DNA of 64,000 bases from Onchocerca lupi (lineage: Eukaryota > Nematoda > Chromadorea > Rhabditida > Onchocercidae). Below, in pieces: positions 1-11,879 of the stretch. Position 1 is the stretch's first letter. Every line of letters starts with the position of its first letter. The notes beneath the pieces were generated by a model, which ran no database searches, had not been told where the DNA came from, and saw nothing but the letters and a program-made list of their open reading frames with translations. The position numbers were made by a program, and so were the translations under genes. Where the stretch lies: contig JAOVVO010000067.1 of NCBI GenBank assembly GCA_028564675.1, positions 124,001-188,000 on the forward strand. The letters run 5' to 3'.

Positions 1-927
1 GTGCTATTCCAGAAATGCATCTTACAGAATTTTTCATGCCTTGGAATTGTTATCCGTTTGCAGTTCTATGCAGTTCCAATCATAAATTGTTATCAAGTTT
101 TGATTGAATTTTTGCTTCGTGTAAAAGCTTGGTCTCTCTTGAAAAGAATTGATGTTCTCACACCGTTCTGATGGCTGTCGATTTTGGATGAATAGAATGG
201 AAGTGGAAAGAACAGCATTTTTTTCTTTTTTTTTTGTGATACTTTTCGGGAATAAATCTAGAGATTTCTAGGATTTAGAAATTAGGTGGAAAAAAACGAG
301 CGAAGTTCGTTATGTATACTTAATAATCCTTTCGTGGTGCTTAAGATATGCAAGTTCGGAACTTCCCGTTCTCAGTTCAAATCTTTGCTTTTGTGGGAAA
401 TGTTTTCTTATTTCTGCATTGATACATTGCTAGGGAATTTAGAATTACGAATGGTTAGGAATAATTGCATATGGCAAGATCAATAATGTATTCATACAGC
501 AACTTTTTTAATTTTGGATGCAATCCCGTCATTCTATTCTAAACACTACAGACTGGAAAAAAAAGTTATGAATTGTATTGCTGACATCATTAATGATTGT
601 CGCAACTGTCAAATCTGCATGTTCGACCATTTCTATTGATAGTAATTCCAAAGATGAAAGAATAACAATTATCTGCCCTGTCATTTTTTGACATTAATCA
701 TGTTTTTTTGATAGCTAGTGTTGGAAGTCTTCTTCAACCGAATCGGTACTATTTTTGCAAGAGTTGCCTTGAACGATTAGTGGTGTTTATTCAGATATTT
801 GAAAAAGAAATTCATCTTTTTTTCATCGTTACATTAAAAGGTTTTACATATTATAAAATTCATATTCTATTCCTGTTTAAGGTTTTTTATTTCACATTAT
901 TTGTTCGAAGAATTCTGTCTTATTTGA
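1..927. other. 5' flank of the Rab gene, no gene seen
   Basis: AT-rich sequence with T-runs. Short open frames here (for example 286-486 and 708-959, + strand) show no recognisable family, and the second runs into the Rab first exon in another frame, so I treat them as chance. The promoter or 5' UTR of the Rab gene presumably lies here, but I see no decisive element. Confidence 0.5.
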
Positions 928-2551
928 ATGTCGCGTGCTTCTACTTTTCAAATTACTAAACCAGATCTCAGAGCTAAAATCATTCTCGTTGGCAAAAGTG
1001 GTAAGTTAACGATATCGATTTTCCTTTAGTTGTCGCTTCTTTTTAATTTCTAAGTTGAAAAGTTTAATAATCTTTTTCTTTGCAAATAATTTTTAGGCAA
1101 ATTAATTTTTGATTTTTATTAGACGAGGATTTGTTGCAGAAACCAAAAACTTATTTTAAAATTTTATGTTTTTGCTGTATGTCTTTGCCGATCAAAATTA
1201 CTGCTTATTTGTAATTATATTTAATTTTGTAAGCATTTTACTTCAATTTTTTAGGTGTCGGAAAAACGAGCATCATTCTTCGACATGATGGTCAGGGATT
1301 CTATAGTAAAGTCAGCCCGACACTAGGAGCTAGCTTCATTTCTTCGTTTTTGTAGGTTACAAAATCTTATTGGTAGTCCGACTGCCGTTTGATAAAAAAT
1401 TTTAGGATGATGAACATCATTTTATATATTTTTTTTTTGCTATAAGGATAGCAGGGCACTGATTAGAGGCACTACCTGAAATATTATATTAAGTAAGTAG
1501 AATTATTTGAATTTTTCGCTCAAATTTCAATTTTCTGTAATTGATAAAACATGTGCCGGACTATTAATTCTGACAACTAGAATTTTCAAGTTTATTGCTT
1601 GAAAAATTCCGAGATTTAATGCAAAATTTTTCTTTTTAAAGTCTTCTGGATGGTAAAAGCATCGAATTGCAAATATGGGACACAGCGGGGCAGGAACGAT
1701 ATGCTTCCATGGTAACTGCTTTTGATTTAGAGGTCGAAGTGAAAATATTTTTTCAGAAAAAATAGTTAAATCAGGTGTTATTTAAAACTGTTCGTTTCTT
1801 TTTTAGCTTCCGATGTATCTACGTAATGCAATCGCTGCATTAATCGTATATGACATAACTGATCGTGAATCATTTCAAGAGATCAAGAAATGGGCTAATG
1901 GTGAGTTCATTTTTTTTTAATGCTTATGAAATATTTTATATAGCATATAATTAGCTAACAACCAATAACTGAGAACAATTTGCTAGAAAAAGACCAGATA
2001 TATGTTTTAGAAGTTTTTAGTAAATTGATAAGATATTTTGTTTTGTATTGGTTAAATTATCTTATATGCAGCAAGCTTTCCCAATTACTCCGGAATGATT
2101 TTGCACCTATGAAACAAATTTATCAAAAGGAAATTTTTATAACAGTTGTCTTTGATTTACATAATTTATTGTGGAATTGAAGCTAAATTTTGTCTTTTTT
2201 TTTTTTTTTTAATTGGTAATCATTCGTTTTAATGTTTTTATAGAAGTGGAACGTGGCTCGATAATTCCTGTCTCATTATTTGTTGTTGGCAATAAGTTAG
2301 ATTTGGAAAATGCTCGAGTGGTACAGCATCGTGAAGGAGCGCAGTATGCAGAACAGATTGGTGCTGCTTTTCATGAAACTTCGGCAATGAATGGTAAAGG
2401 TATTCGTGAAGTAATTACTGCTGTTGCAGAACATCTACTAGAACGTCAAAATGATGAAAGAAATGGAGGATCGATACAATTGGACACCATCAATAAGTCT
2501 GATCACCGTTATAATCATAAAGTTAAAAAATCTTGTTGTTTTGGAAGCTGA
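928..2551 (+). CDS. Rab family small GTPase (Rab5/21/22 branch)
   Basis: Five exons: 928-1000, 1255-1351, 1642-1711, 1807-1900, 2244-2551. They join in phase to 213 residues, the usual Rab length. Visible motifs: P-loop GKSGVGKTS (about 22-30), switch I Thr47 in SPTLGASF, switch II WDTAGQERY (69-77), NKLD (128-131) for guanine recognition and ETSA (156-159). The tail ends in Cys209-Cys210 followed by three residues, the CCxxx form of a geranylgeranylation site, as in Rab21. The family acts as a GTP/GDP switch on endosomal membranes. The TLGASF switch I and the YDITD..SFQ stretch place it near Rab5, Rab21 and Rab22/31; I cannot choose among these without a tree. The ATG at 928 gives the expected short N-terminal extension before the P-loop. 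Confidence 0.93.
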
Positions 2552-2808
2552 TCAAGTTGACTTGAGTTCTTTTATGTATAGTTCATGCTATAGCTATATA
2601 ATTAGTTTCTAAAGACAAACTTGAAACTTCTGGAATTTTTTTATTTACTCATTTTATTTACTTGATGATGTGAAGAATTTATAGTCGAAAATCAAAATAT
2701 CATTCGAAGTTATTCCTGTGTTTTTTGAAAATTTTCCAAAGATTTGGAAGTTTTTGCTAGCTTCTCCTCTTTTAGTAACATTTTTACATATTAAAAAGAA
2801 TGTTCTTT

Positions 2809-2814
2809 AATAAA
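2809..2814 (+). terminator. Candidate polyadenylation signal of the Rab gene
   Basis: AATAAA about 258 bp after the Rab stop codon, in an A-rich context; a second AATAAA follows about 20 bp later. This is the first canonical hexamer after the stop. Cleavage site not determined. Confidence 0.5.
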
Positions 2815-5800
2815 GGATAAAACAAAAATAGAAGAATAAATTTTACTTGGGAAAAAATATGATTAGTGCCTATACACATGATTTATAAAAATTAGCTTTA
2901 CTTCATGAGAATCTGTTCTGTACGTTATTAGTGAGTTAAGTTTCCCATAATTGTATTAATGGTCTATATCACCTCTTAAATTCACATGTCATGCAACAGC
3001 ATCGGATTTTCCGGTTTATAATCGAAGATATCTCAAATAAGCCATTTAGTCGTTAGTTTCATTGTCAAATTTTCGCTGGTTTCAACATGTGTCATTGACT
3101 AATTCATCTTCATTTTACTGAAATAATGTTAGTGATTGATACTTGCCAATTAGCGATGGACTCGTTCAGATCGATGGATTTTGTGGTCAAAAAGCTATCT
3201 AAAGAATCCATCGATTATGATTTTCAGTCATTCTTATTCCCCTTAGGCTTTTCCAAGTCTTAAATTTCTATCTCGAAATTCCTTCGACAATTCTCAAGTT
3301 CATAATGCCACATTATGAGAAGTCAGTCTTGATAACTGAATGTTTTTCTGCTTGAAGGGAACGAATTATATTATTAATCCTATAACTATAGTGTGACATA
3401 GTGCTTTTCTGTGTGACATCTTAGAAAACGATTTATTATTTCTATAAGCAATATGCTTGTTATTGTCTTGCGGTGAGTTTTTTTTTTTTTTAATCCTTTT
3501 CTTCGTTGTAATTCTTTTTCGTCATATTCCCGAAACAAACTCATTCTTCATGCTCTTGAGTGGATTTCATTTGTACTGTGAACACTCATATACATATATA
3601 TATATATCCTTCCAAATTATTAGTTGCCTTTCAAACTTGTTTAGATTATACCATATTTCAATTTGCTCCTTATTTCCCGTCCACTATTGTTAAACCTGTT
3701 CTATATGCGCAAGAATTTTCTAATTCATTAGGTTCGAAAGCATTTATTCTTTTCAACTTGTTATATTAGCTATAAAATGTATTTTAATGTTGTTCATCTT
3801 GATTTTGCTGATTTTTATTTCGAAGTTCATACATTTTTTGTTTATTTTTTCGAAGTTCATGCACTTTTTTTTTTTTCATTTTGAAATGAATTGATCTGCA
3901 TGAAATGATATCAGTCACTTTTTTTTTTATACCAGTCACTTGTTTGGATTTTTATACCAGTTCCGAATTCGAAAACTATGCATAACTCTTTTACATTCAA
4001 ATGTTTTGCTTCACTTGAAATTTGCGTAGTTTTATCGATGTATAGTGAAAAATATTTTTGTTATCTTTTTGTTTTTAATTTAAGAATTTTGTTTCTTTTT
4101 TCTTCAGCCTATATTTGTTCCATTGTTTTATCTTGTATACATTATTTCGCCTATGATTTTAATTGTTATAATTTTTATTGTCAAACTATTACAAAAAACA
4201 AAATATACGAATATAGGAATTAAAAGTGTCGAAATCATAAAATTCCAATAAAACTCGTTATAATAACAATCTCAGGTTCTAAAAGTTCTTAATCATTTCT
4301 TTTTGAATTAATTTTCAATTAACTAGCTGGGGGTAATCTTTGATTTGAGTTTGTTTAAAAGAAAAGAGGAGAAGTTAATAGAACTATTATTTTCACTCTT
4401 TGCTGTGCGGTCTTTTTTTGTTTTTTGTTTTTTTCTTTTTTCTTGAATGTAATTGTCAATTCGTAAAAGTGCTTATTCAGTAATGTCGTAAGTAATTAGA
4501 TAAGGAAATATGATTAGAAAGCCAAGCAGATTAGAAATAAAAACCAAAAGTAATGTTAAGGTGTTTTTAACAAAAAGCGATGCAAGAAATGATTTTGTTA
4601 GCAAAAACAGAAAGGTTTCATCTGTCAATAACATGATGCAGATGAAGAATCATTGTTTCCAAAATTAGTTTCACTTTTTTTATTTATTTCTTATTTAATT
4701 TTTCGCGTGATATTTCAAGGTATCACTTCCAACTGAACTGATTAAATTGTAATAAACTCACTTTTGCAATTTTGAACAAACTAATATGTTGTCTCTAAAA
4801 AATTTGCTTGCAAATTAAAAACAAGTGTGACAGTAACCAATGTACTGTATCCACTGCACATTTGGTAGAGTTTTGCATCGATCTTTTGGTGCAGCATGAT
4901 TCCTAATGACATTTTTTGTATTATTTCTTTTGCTTTCTTTTTTTTTGACATGTTGGATGTAAAGAATTAATTATCATCAATTATGGTATCAATTTAATGA
5001 TGAAATTAAATGAAAAAAAAAAAAAAGCTTTAATTCAAATTATTAATAAGAATTTTAAAGTGAGATTTTTCCAGTCTTATTCCAAAACCAATAGACTTCA
5101 ACATCAGTTGACTTTAGCATAACATAATCGATCACAATAATCATAGTTTATTCAGTAAATATGAGGAATGATCAACTCAATGTCTTTTGTAGTCAGAATA
5201 ATGCAGTGCATTATTTTTTTAGCATACCTGATAATTAAACTTGGTAATGAAATTTGTTTGAGATATGCTTTCAAAACTTTCTATAAGAATTGTTGGGTAA
5301 AAAACAAATAAGATAAAATAAAGTCGCTCCAATGCAGTATTTTGGATCGAGATCTATGAAACCTGCAATTCTCGACATCGTATGTGATTCGCAATATGGC
5401 ATGATTCCATTTATTACGAATAATCCATTATTATAATCAACCAATTCATTAGAATTCATTAACTCACTGTGACATTCATATTTATTATAAAAATTAATAA
5501 TTGAAAGAATGAAATTTGATGATTTTGGTTTTATGGAATATTTGCAACTATTATAATATACAACTAATTTGAAATATTGCAAATATTTTTTTTTATTTTT
5601 TTATTACTTATCAAATATTGTGCATTCCCTTTCCTATTGTGTCGATTCGAATCGAACTGTCGCAATCGTCGTTGTACAATACATCAGTAGAAAACCCTTG
5701 TCTATTGTAGATACACTGATTGTTATCGGGCTGTTGATTCATTTAAGATTACGTGCTTCTTGACCTTTAACACTTCTTATTTACATTAATTTTCGTATTA

Positions 5801-7990
5801 TCCCGATACCTGTTGGCATATAAATAAAATTTTTCCCAATATTTCTGCGAAACAGCAAATTTTAGTTTCCTTGAAATCTTGAATTTTGAAAATGATCATT
5901 AATTTCATTGAATTACGATTAAAATTTCAATTTTCTACTGAAACTTCAGTTAAGTTCCATCAAAATCCCGACTTTTCGATAAAAGTTTCCGAAGTTTAAA
6001 CAGCAAATAACATTAATGGATGGAATTTGCTTCTGAATAGTATATCACATCAAGTGTATATTTGAATTATTTCATTAAAATTGAAATTCAAAGATTTAGA
6101 AAGTCAATCTCCTGAAATAAATTCGATGATATTATTGTATGGCCTAGAACGAAAGTAAGAACTGTGAGAGATATTCAAAATAAATTGCATAATTTTGTTC
6201 TTTTTAACTTTGGAAATTACTCAAAACTATAAGATGAACAGATATTTATTAAAATAAACGAGTTTGAAAAAGACAATTTATGGCATAGACAGGCTCTAAA
6301 CGAAAACACAGTCATTTTATATGGAATTAATTAGAAAACTTTAAATATAATTTTAGTTAATAATTAAAAAACCGTATTACCTAAAATTAAAATTAATCTA
6401 GGTTGATTTTTTCGCAATGCGAATTGCGAAACATGAAATATTATTTCAAATAAGCTTATTATGCAGAAATTTTTTGGTATAAGTGACATTTTTCATAGAA
6501 ATTGAGAATTAATAGAAAGTTCTGTGATGCTGAAATCCACTCATGGAAATGCAAAAATTTTTTTCCGCGAAAATCGAAATTAGACCGAATCAAGTCTGTA
6601 TGATGAAATAATCCTTTTATCTTCACAAGATAAGATGCAAATTTAAAATGAATAAATTTAAAGTAATCCAATTCATATAACAAAAGTGTGAAACTGATGC
6701 TACCATGGAAACATTACGATGTGATTTACTGGAAAACGAACGGATCATCAGAGGAACATAAATTCTTAATATAAATTTTGAAACAAAAATAAAGTATGAA
6801 ACTTGAAATAATGAATCTAAATTTCTGACTATAATCAATAATCAAACTAAAACTTTATATTATCATGAGATTGAAAGCAAATTTTTTAAAATTTTTGAAG
6901 CTTTTTTTTAGCCAAATTTTTGACATTTCTTAAATGATAATGTAAGGATAATTTTTTCTGCATGATATGAGAATTTTTAATTTTTCATATTTTGATTTGT
7001 GTTTAGTTAAATATCTAATAATAAGGATACGTGCTTACATGTCTGATCACTTACATAGATTTATTTTAATTAATTAGCTAAGTGACAAGTATTTCATATG
7101 CAGTAGAATGAAATAATTAACTAATTTAGTAATTAACAGGAATTATTGGATGACACTCCTGGAGTAGAAGATGTATGAATTTTGTCAATAAAATAATACA
7201 TGATTTGTTAATTAATTAGCCAATTCATTTGTAATCTACAGAGAAAATTTTGATTTCATTAAACATATCTATTCATTTAATTACTTAATGTATTTATATT
7301 CTACATATTTATTTACTTCTTGAGAAAATTCATTTATTCCACTTCTATCACTTTATTGTTTTCTAATTAGTTATCAGCTTATCAGAAATGCTACTTTGTT
7401 TGGTGGCAATATCAATTAATTCCGTATATTTCAACAACAATAGAAATAAATCCATCATGAAGCGAACTCTATGAAGTTGTTTTTGTGTTGACATTTCTGA
7501 ATTATAAAAATTAAATTATAAATTTTGGTTTTTCATCATATTTTTGAAATTTCAAGAAATTTTTGTTGAATTTAAGTGATATTTCAACAATTCTTTCAAA
7601 TTTTGATACTTTAAAAAAAGGGGAAGGCCAAAATTTGCAGTTAATTAATGCTTAAGAGAATTCATTTCTGACTACAGGACAGCATAGAAAAGCGTGCATG
7701 ATCTGAAATTCTGAATGAATGATTGATACTGAAATTAAGAAAAATGAATAGAAAAAGTAAATAAAACAGAAGAATATTATTTACTTTTTTATTTTCGGAA
7801 AAAAAGTTCTTGTTTCAACAAAAAATAAATTACTTTTAAAATGCAAAATATTTTTATGAAAAAAAAAAAGAAAGGAAAGATAAAGTATTAAGAGCATTAG
7901 CGTTGAATTTTTATTACGTCCAAAAGTTCCATTTTTTTCATTTCAAAATTTTTTTTTCCATGAAATAAATTAGAAATTTATCATAACGGG

Positions 7991-8065
7991 CAATTATTTC
8001 ATGCCGCTTTTTCAACTGTTGAATAATCGCTAAAAATATTTTTCCCCGGCATGAAGTAATTATTG
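7991..8065. repeat. Imperfect inverted repeat, possible hairpin
   Basis: Left arm CAATTATTTCATGCCG at 7991-8006; right arm CGGCATGAAGTAATTATTG at 8047-8065. The arms are complementary apart from small mismatches and gaps. The 40-nt loop contains its own small palindrome TTCAACTGTTGAA. It could be a decayed small inverted-repeat element or a structured RNA; nothing ties it to a gene. Confidence 0.6.
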
Positions 8066-9256
8066 AAAGTTATCCAACATTTATTATATAATTTTATGGT
8101 ATAATTACTTGCTAGCTATTCGAATAATTCACTGTTAAATAATTTGATGAATTAATGAAAAAGCATGAGCAATGAAGAGTTTAAATCTATTTTTTTTTAA
8201 TTTCAGTTGTTAGGATTTGTTTATGTCAATTACGCATGAATGAATTATCATATTTTATGCAACTTTTATTGTATTTATGATTATTTCTATGACTATTTTG
8301 ATCATTTGAATTATTGATATATTATTGATTACAAAGCAATCTATTATCAATTTTAAATTTATTTATATAGAATGATTTTTAGATTCAAAAAGAAATACAA
8401 ACATCAGAAATCTTTTTCTTTTTAATATATTTAATATGAGCATGGAAATACTGTGTATTGATACATCAAATATTCTAGCTCAAAAGGATATGTACAATTG
8501 AAACGAAGAAATTATCGATTTATTCATTAAATTTATTTCGACAGAGAACTGAAAATTAGTTTAATACTTAACTCTCAACTGAGAAATGTTATACGGACCG
8601 ATAGTGCATTTATAAAAAATATTTATTTGTAAACTTCATGTTGAAAAACAAACTTTATAGTTTATTAAATCATAGTTTACTAATGATGTAACATTTCATA
8701 CTGCATTCCTATTATTTTACTACGATACGATTTGGAAATTCGTTGCTGTTTCATCGTTCTATTTGGAAAAATTTATGAACTGTTTCGCTCTGGTGTTGAA
8801 TCTTGTTCTGTTTGATGGTAGATAAAAAATGAAGAATTGTTTTAGGATACAGAATCGACACCGAAATTGTTCAGTTCTATTTAATGCAACAGAAGTAACA
8901 ACTTGAGGAGTTAATAAGTCGAGAAAAATTTTTTCTTCAAATTTGAACTAAACTATTGAACTTATAACAATTAAATTTAAAGTTTAAATCTAGACTAATT
9001 CTAAACTGTCATTATTAAATACAAAAACATTAAATTTTACAGAAAAAACCGATAATTGAATAATTTGTAGTTTGTTAAATTATAGTTTACTAAATCATTC
9101 ATCGGCCATTTCTTTAGAATTCAGGAATAGAGACTAACTCCAGAAATGGAATATATAGGATTCTTCATTCTTAATCCATCACTGAAAAATATCCAGCATC
9201 AGGTGGGGTGTGTCATGCATCTTTTCTCAATCGTGGAGAGTGATGTCGATCAATAG

Positions 9257-9350
9257 CCAAATACCACCAGTGAGTCTAGGCGAGTTGAACTGAGTTACGG
9301 TGAGTCGAGTTGGGCTTAGTTGTGTCGAGTCGAGTTGGTTGAGTAGCGTC
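9257..9350. repeat. Degenerate tandem GAGTCGAGTTG-like repeat
   Basis: Several imperfect copies of a ten- to eleven-base unit (GAGTCGAGTTG, GAGTCTAGGCGAGTTG, TGTCGAGTCGAGTTGG) run head to tail. The composition is richer in G than its surroundings. Looks like a short minisatellite. Confidence 0.6.
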
Positions 9351-11127
9351 CACACCATATTGTAAACCTTTATTTAAAAATAGCTATTTTCAAGATTTAT
9401 ATGTATTAGAGATGGGAGTGGTTTACATTAAACACCGGAAACTGTTAAGATCCAATCACAACATAAGCATTGTTACAAGATCTAATGAGAAGATTAGGAT
9501 GTGAATTTGGACAAAGATGGGCATTTAGTTAAGTACTGTAAGCGATTGATGGCAAAGGCATTTCCTATATAACAGGAATATAAAGAAAGTAGCATAGATA
9601 AAAACAGAAAAAACATGGGAATACAATGGGAAATAAATCTAAGGAATGTAGAATAATTCGCAACATTGGTTACATTCATTTACAATGAGGAATTTATTGG
9701 ATTGTTCATTTGGCTGGAGTCTCGCGATATGGGAATTCGCAACAGGGTGCGATACTATAGTAGTTTTTTCTAAACAAAACAATGGAATTTTTCAGTCCAG
9801 TTGTGCATTATTTTTTTGTTGGCATTGGAAAACAAAGTGAAAATTAAACAAAGAAGTATAATGCCGTATTTTAAAAAAGAACTTTTTTTATTTGGATTTG
9901 GAAGATAAAACAAAAATTTTCCTTCTATTTAGGGTTTAAATATCAGACAGAAAAGACTTAATTTTTCAATCATCGTCTATAAGGCTGCTATAATAACAAT
10001 ACAAATCTTTAAGTCTTTGAGGAAATTTTTCTTATTTAGGATTTAAATATCGAAATTATATTGTGTGAATTCATTTTTGACATACCGAAATCTTTTTTAA
10101 TTTTTCTTGATTTTAAAATAAAGAGAGTAACCATAGTCACAACATTCATATTGATCGGAACTACAGTGGTTCACGTTTTATGCAAAATCATACGGAATAA
10201 AATATACGAAAATTTGACTCAACTATCTCGATGAACAAAGATTTTGAAATGAAAAAATTGACAAAAGTGGAAGCAAAATGGCAACTAAGCAAAAGAAAAA
10301 TATTACTTTAGCATTATGTAACAGTTTGAAAAGGTATAAATTTCTAGTTTGGAACTTTTTCCTTTCAAATTTGGTCGTACAGAATTCCAAATTTGACATT
10401 CACCAGACATAAATTGCTTTAAATTTGACTTTGATTCCCGCCTCCAATCTCAAGGTAACAAGTCAACAGGAAGGGTATTGCGGAGTAAATATCAACATTC
10501 AGTGCACCTTCATTTCTTTCTCTCATAAAATTTATATAAAGCATTGTTATGTGTTGATGTTTAAGATATGATTTAAGATAGATATATCTCTCTTATCCCT
10601 ATGCTGATTGATTCCTGTCATTAGCAGCATCTCATTATTATCACTCATTGGAACGGTAACTGTAAGAATGTATTTTTTTTTTTTTTTTTTTGTAAATATG
10701 ATAAAGTAACTCATGTAATACGCACTAACCACGTCAATATGAGGATATTAAAGTGATTAGCAAAATGATTTCAACATGTTTCATCTGCTAAGCTATAAGA
10801 ATATACAATAAATTTCATCCATCCACTAAATCGCAACATTTTTTTGCCTTTTTTTGAGCTTTGTATTGATTTCTTTAAAGCATTCTCAAATAGTAGAAGT
10901 TTAAAACTTGAATCATTCCATCCAAATCAACTAGATCAAATATTTTTTCTATTCCCCAATAATGAGCTGAACCCGCCGGGCTGAAGTGATGAGCTACCAC
11001 TTCTGCAGTCCTATAGGTTCCATCGCCTTACTCCATCCTTCCTCAATGGCCACGTCATCATTCTTTTTGCTAGGCGACGATCTTTGGCAATTTCATTTAT
11101 CAGGCGATCTTACGTCTGAAGCAATAA

Positions 11128-11150
11128 GTGTGTGTGTGTGTGTGTGTGTG
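11128..11150. repeat. (GT)n microsatellite
   Basis: Uninterrupted GT dinucleotide run of about eleven to twelve units. It creates a CVCVCV stretch in a + strand open frame, which I regard as artefactual. Confidence 0.9.
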
Positions 11151-11341
11151 GAAAGAAAGCAATACATGGAAGAGATGACAGGGAGGGATAGAAATTGTAA
11201 AAGTTTGTGCAATGAGAAGGAAATATTTAGAGAATTAGAAAAAGAGCATAAGCGAAGGTGATAGATATAAGAGAAGAAATATGCTTGTCAGTTAAATTAT
11301 TAGTTACTGATGCCAAATGAAAATATTTGTAGGTTGAGTGA

Positions 11342-11396
11342 GTTACTTGATCACGTAACCCACGAGATAGAGATCAATTCATACGCTACGTCATCA
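11342..11396. promoter_or_regulatory. ACGT-core motif pair upstream of ERO1
   Basis: GATCACGTAA at 11349-11358, inside an imperfect palindrome GTTAC..GTAAC, and ACGTCATCA at 11388-11396. Both words also occur in the 53-bp tandem repeats upstream of the WDR12 gene (there as TTACGTGATC, the reverse complement, and ACGTCATC). TGACGT/ACGTG cores are bound by bZIP factors such as ATF6, XBP1 and CREB. A link to the unfolded protein response would suit ERO1 but is inference; the pair lies about 0.5 kb from the start codon. Confidence 0.35.
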
Positions 11397-11879
11397 CATG
11401 ATATTTAGTTTTTTGAATAGATGGATAATAAAAATGTGATATCTTCCCAGAATCCTTGTTTTGAAATGATACGATTGGAGGAATTCCGGAAATTAGTGTA
11501 TGTTTTTTGACGAATCATAAATTCACGAAACTGTGTCATTGTGGTTGCTCTCGATATTTACGACAGCATTAGATCCATCTCTCTGTACCTTTCTCCATCA
11601 CTCCCATTGTTCCTCCAAAATCATCACATTCTTTATCTCTTGTTTACTTCAATTCTGTCGCCATTACTATTTGAATTCATTTGTGTTATGTCAACCTTTG
11701 TTTTGTCATGGTTTCATTTATTTCATCAGAAACGAATTTTCCTTCGAGAATACCTGCCAGCTTTTCTGATTTCTTATCACCGCGTGCTTCATAACGCTAT
11801 CACTGTCTAATCAGTGATGAGATCTGCGTAATATCTATTTTCTGTGCATAAGTTAAATGGTAAATGCTCACACTGATAA

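Larger units (their letters stand above)
2815..11879. other. Gene-poor intergenic region, Rab to ERO1
   Basis: About 9 kb, very AT-rich, with T-runs and short chance open frames on both strands (longest about 100 codons, none with a recognisable family). Listed separately: an inverted repeat at 7991-8065, a GAGTCGAGTTG-like repeat patch at 9257-9350, a (GT)n tract at 11128-11150 and ACGT motifs at 11342-11396. A two-copy AT-rich motif (ATAGTTTACTAA-like) occurs near 8670 and 9080. I see no tRNA, no spliced gene and no rRNA here. Confidence 0.5.

Noticed and set aside
10986..11261. 91-codon + strand open frame with CVCVCV
   Set aside because: It runs through a (GT)n microsatellite and has no recognisable domain.
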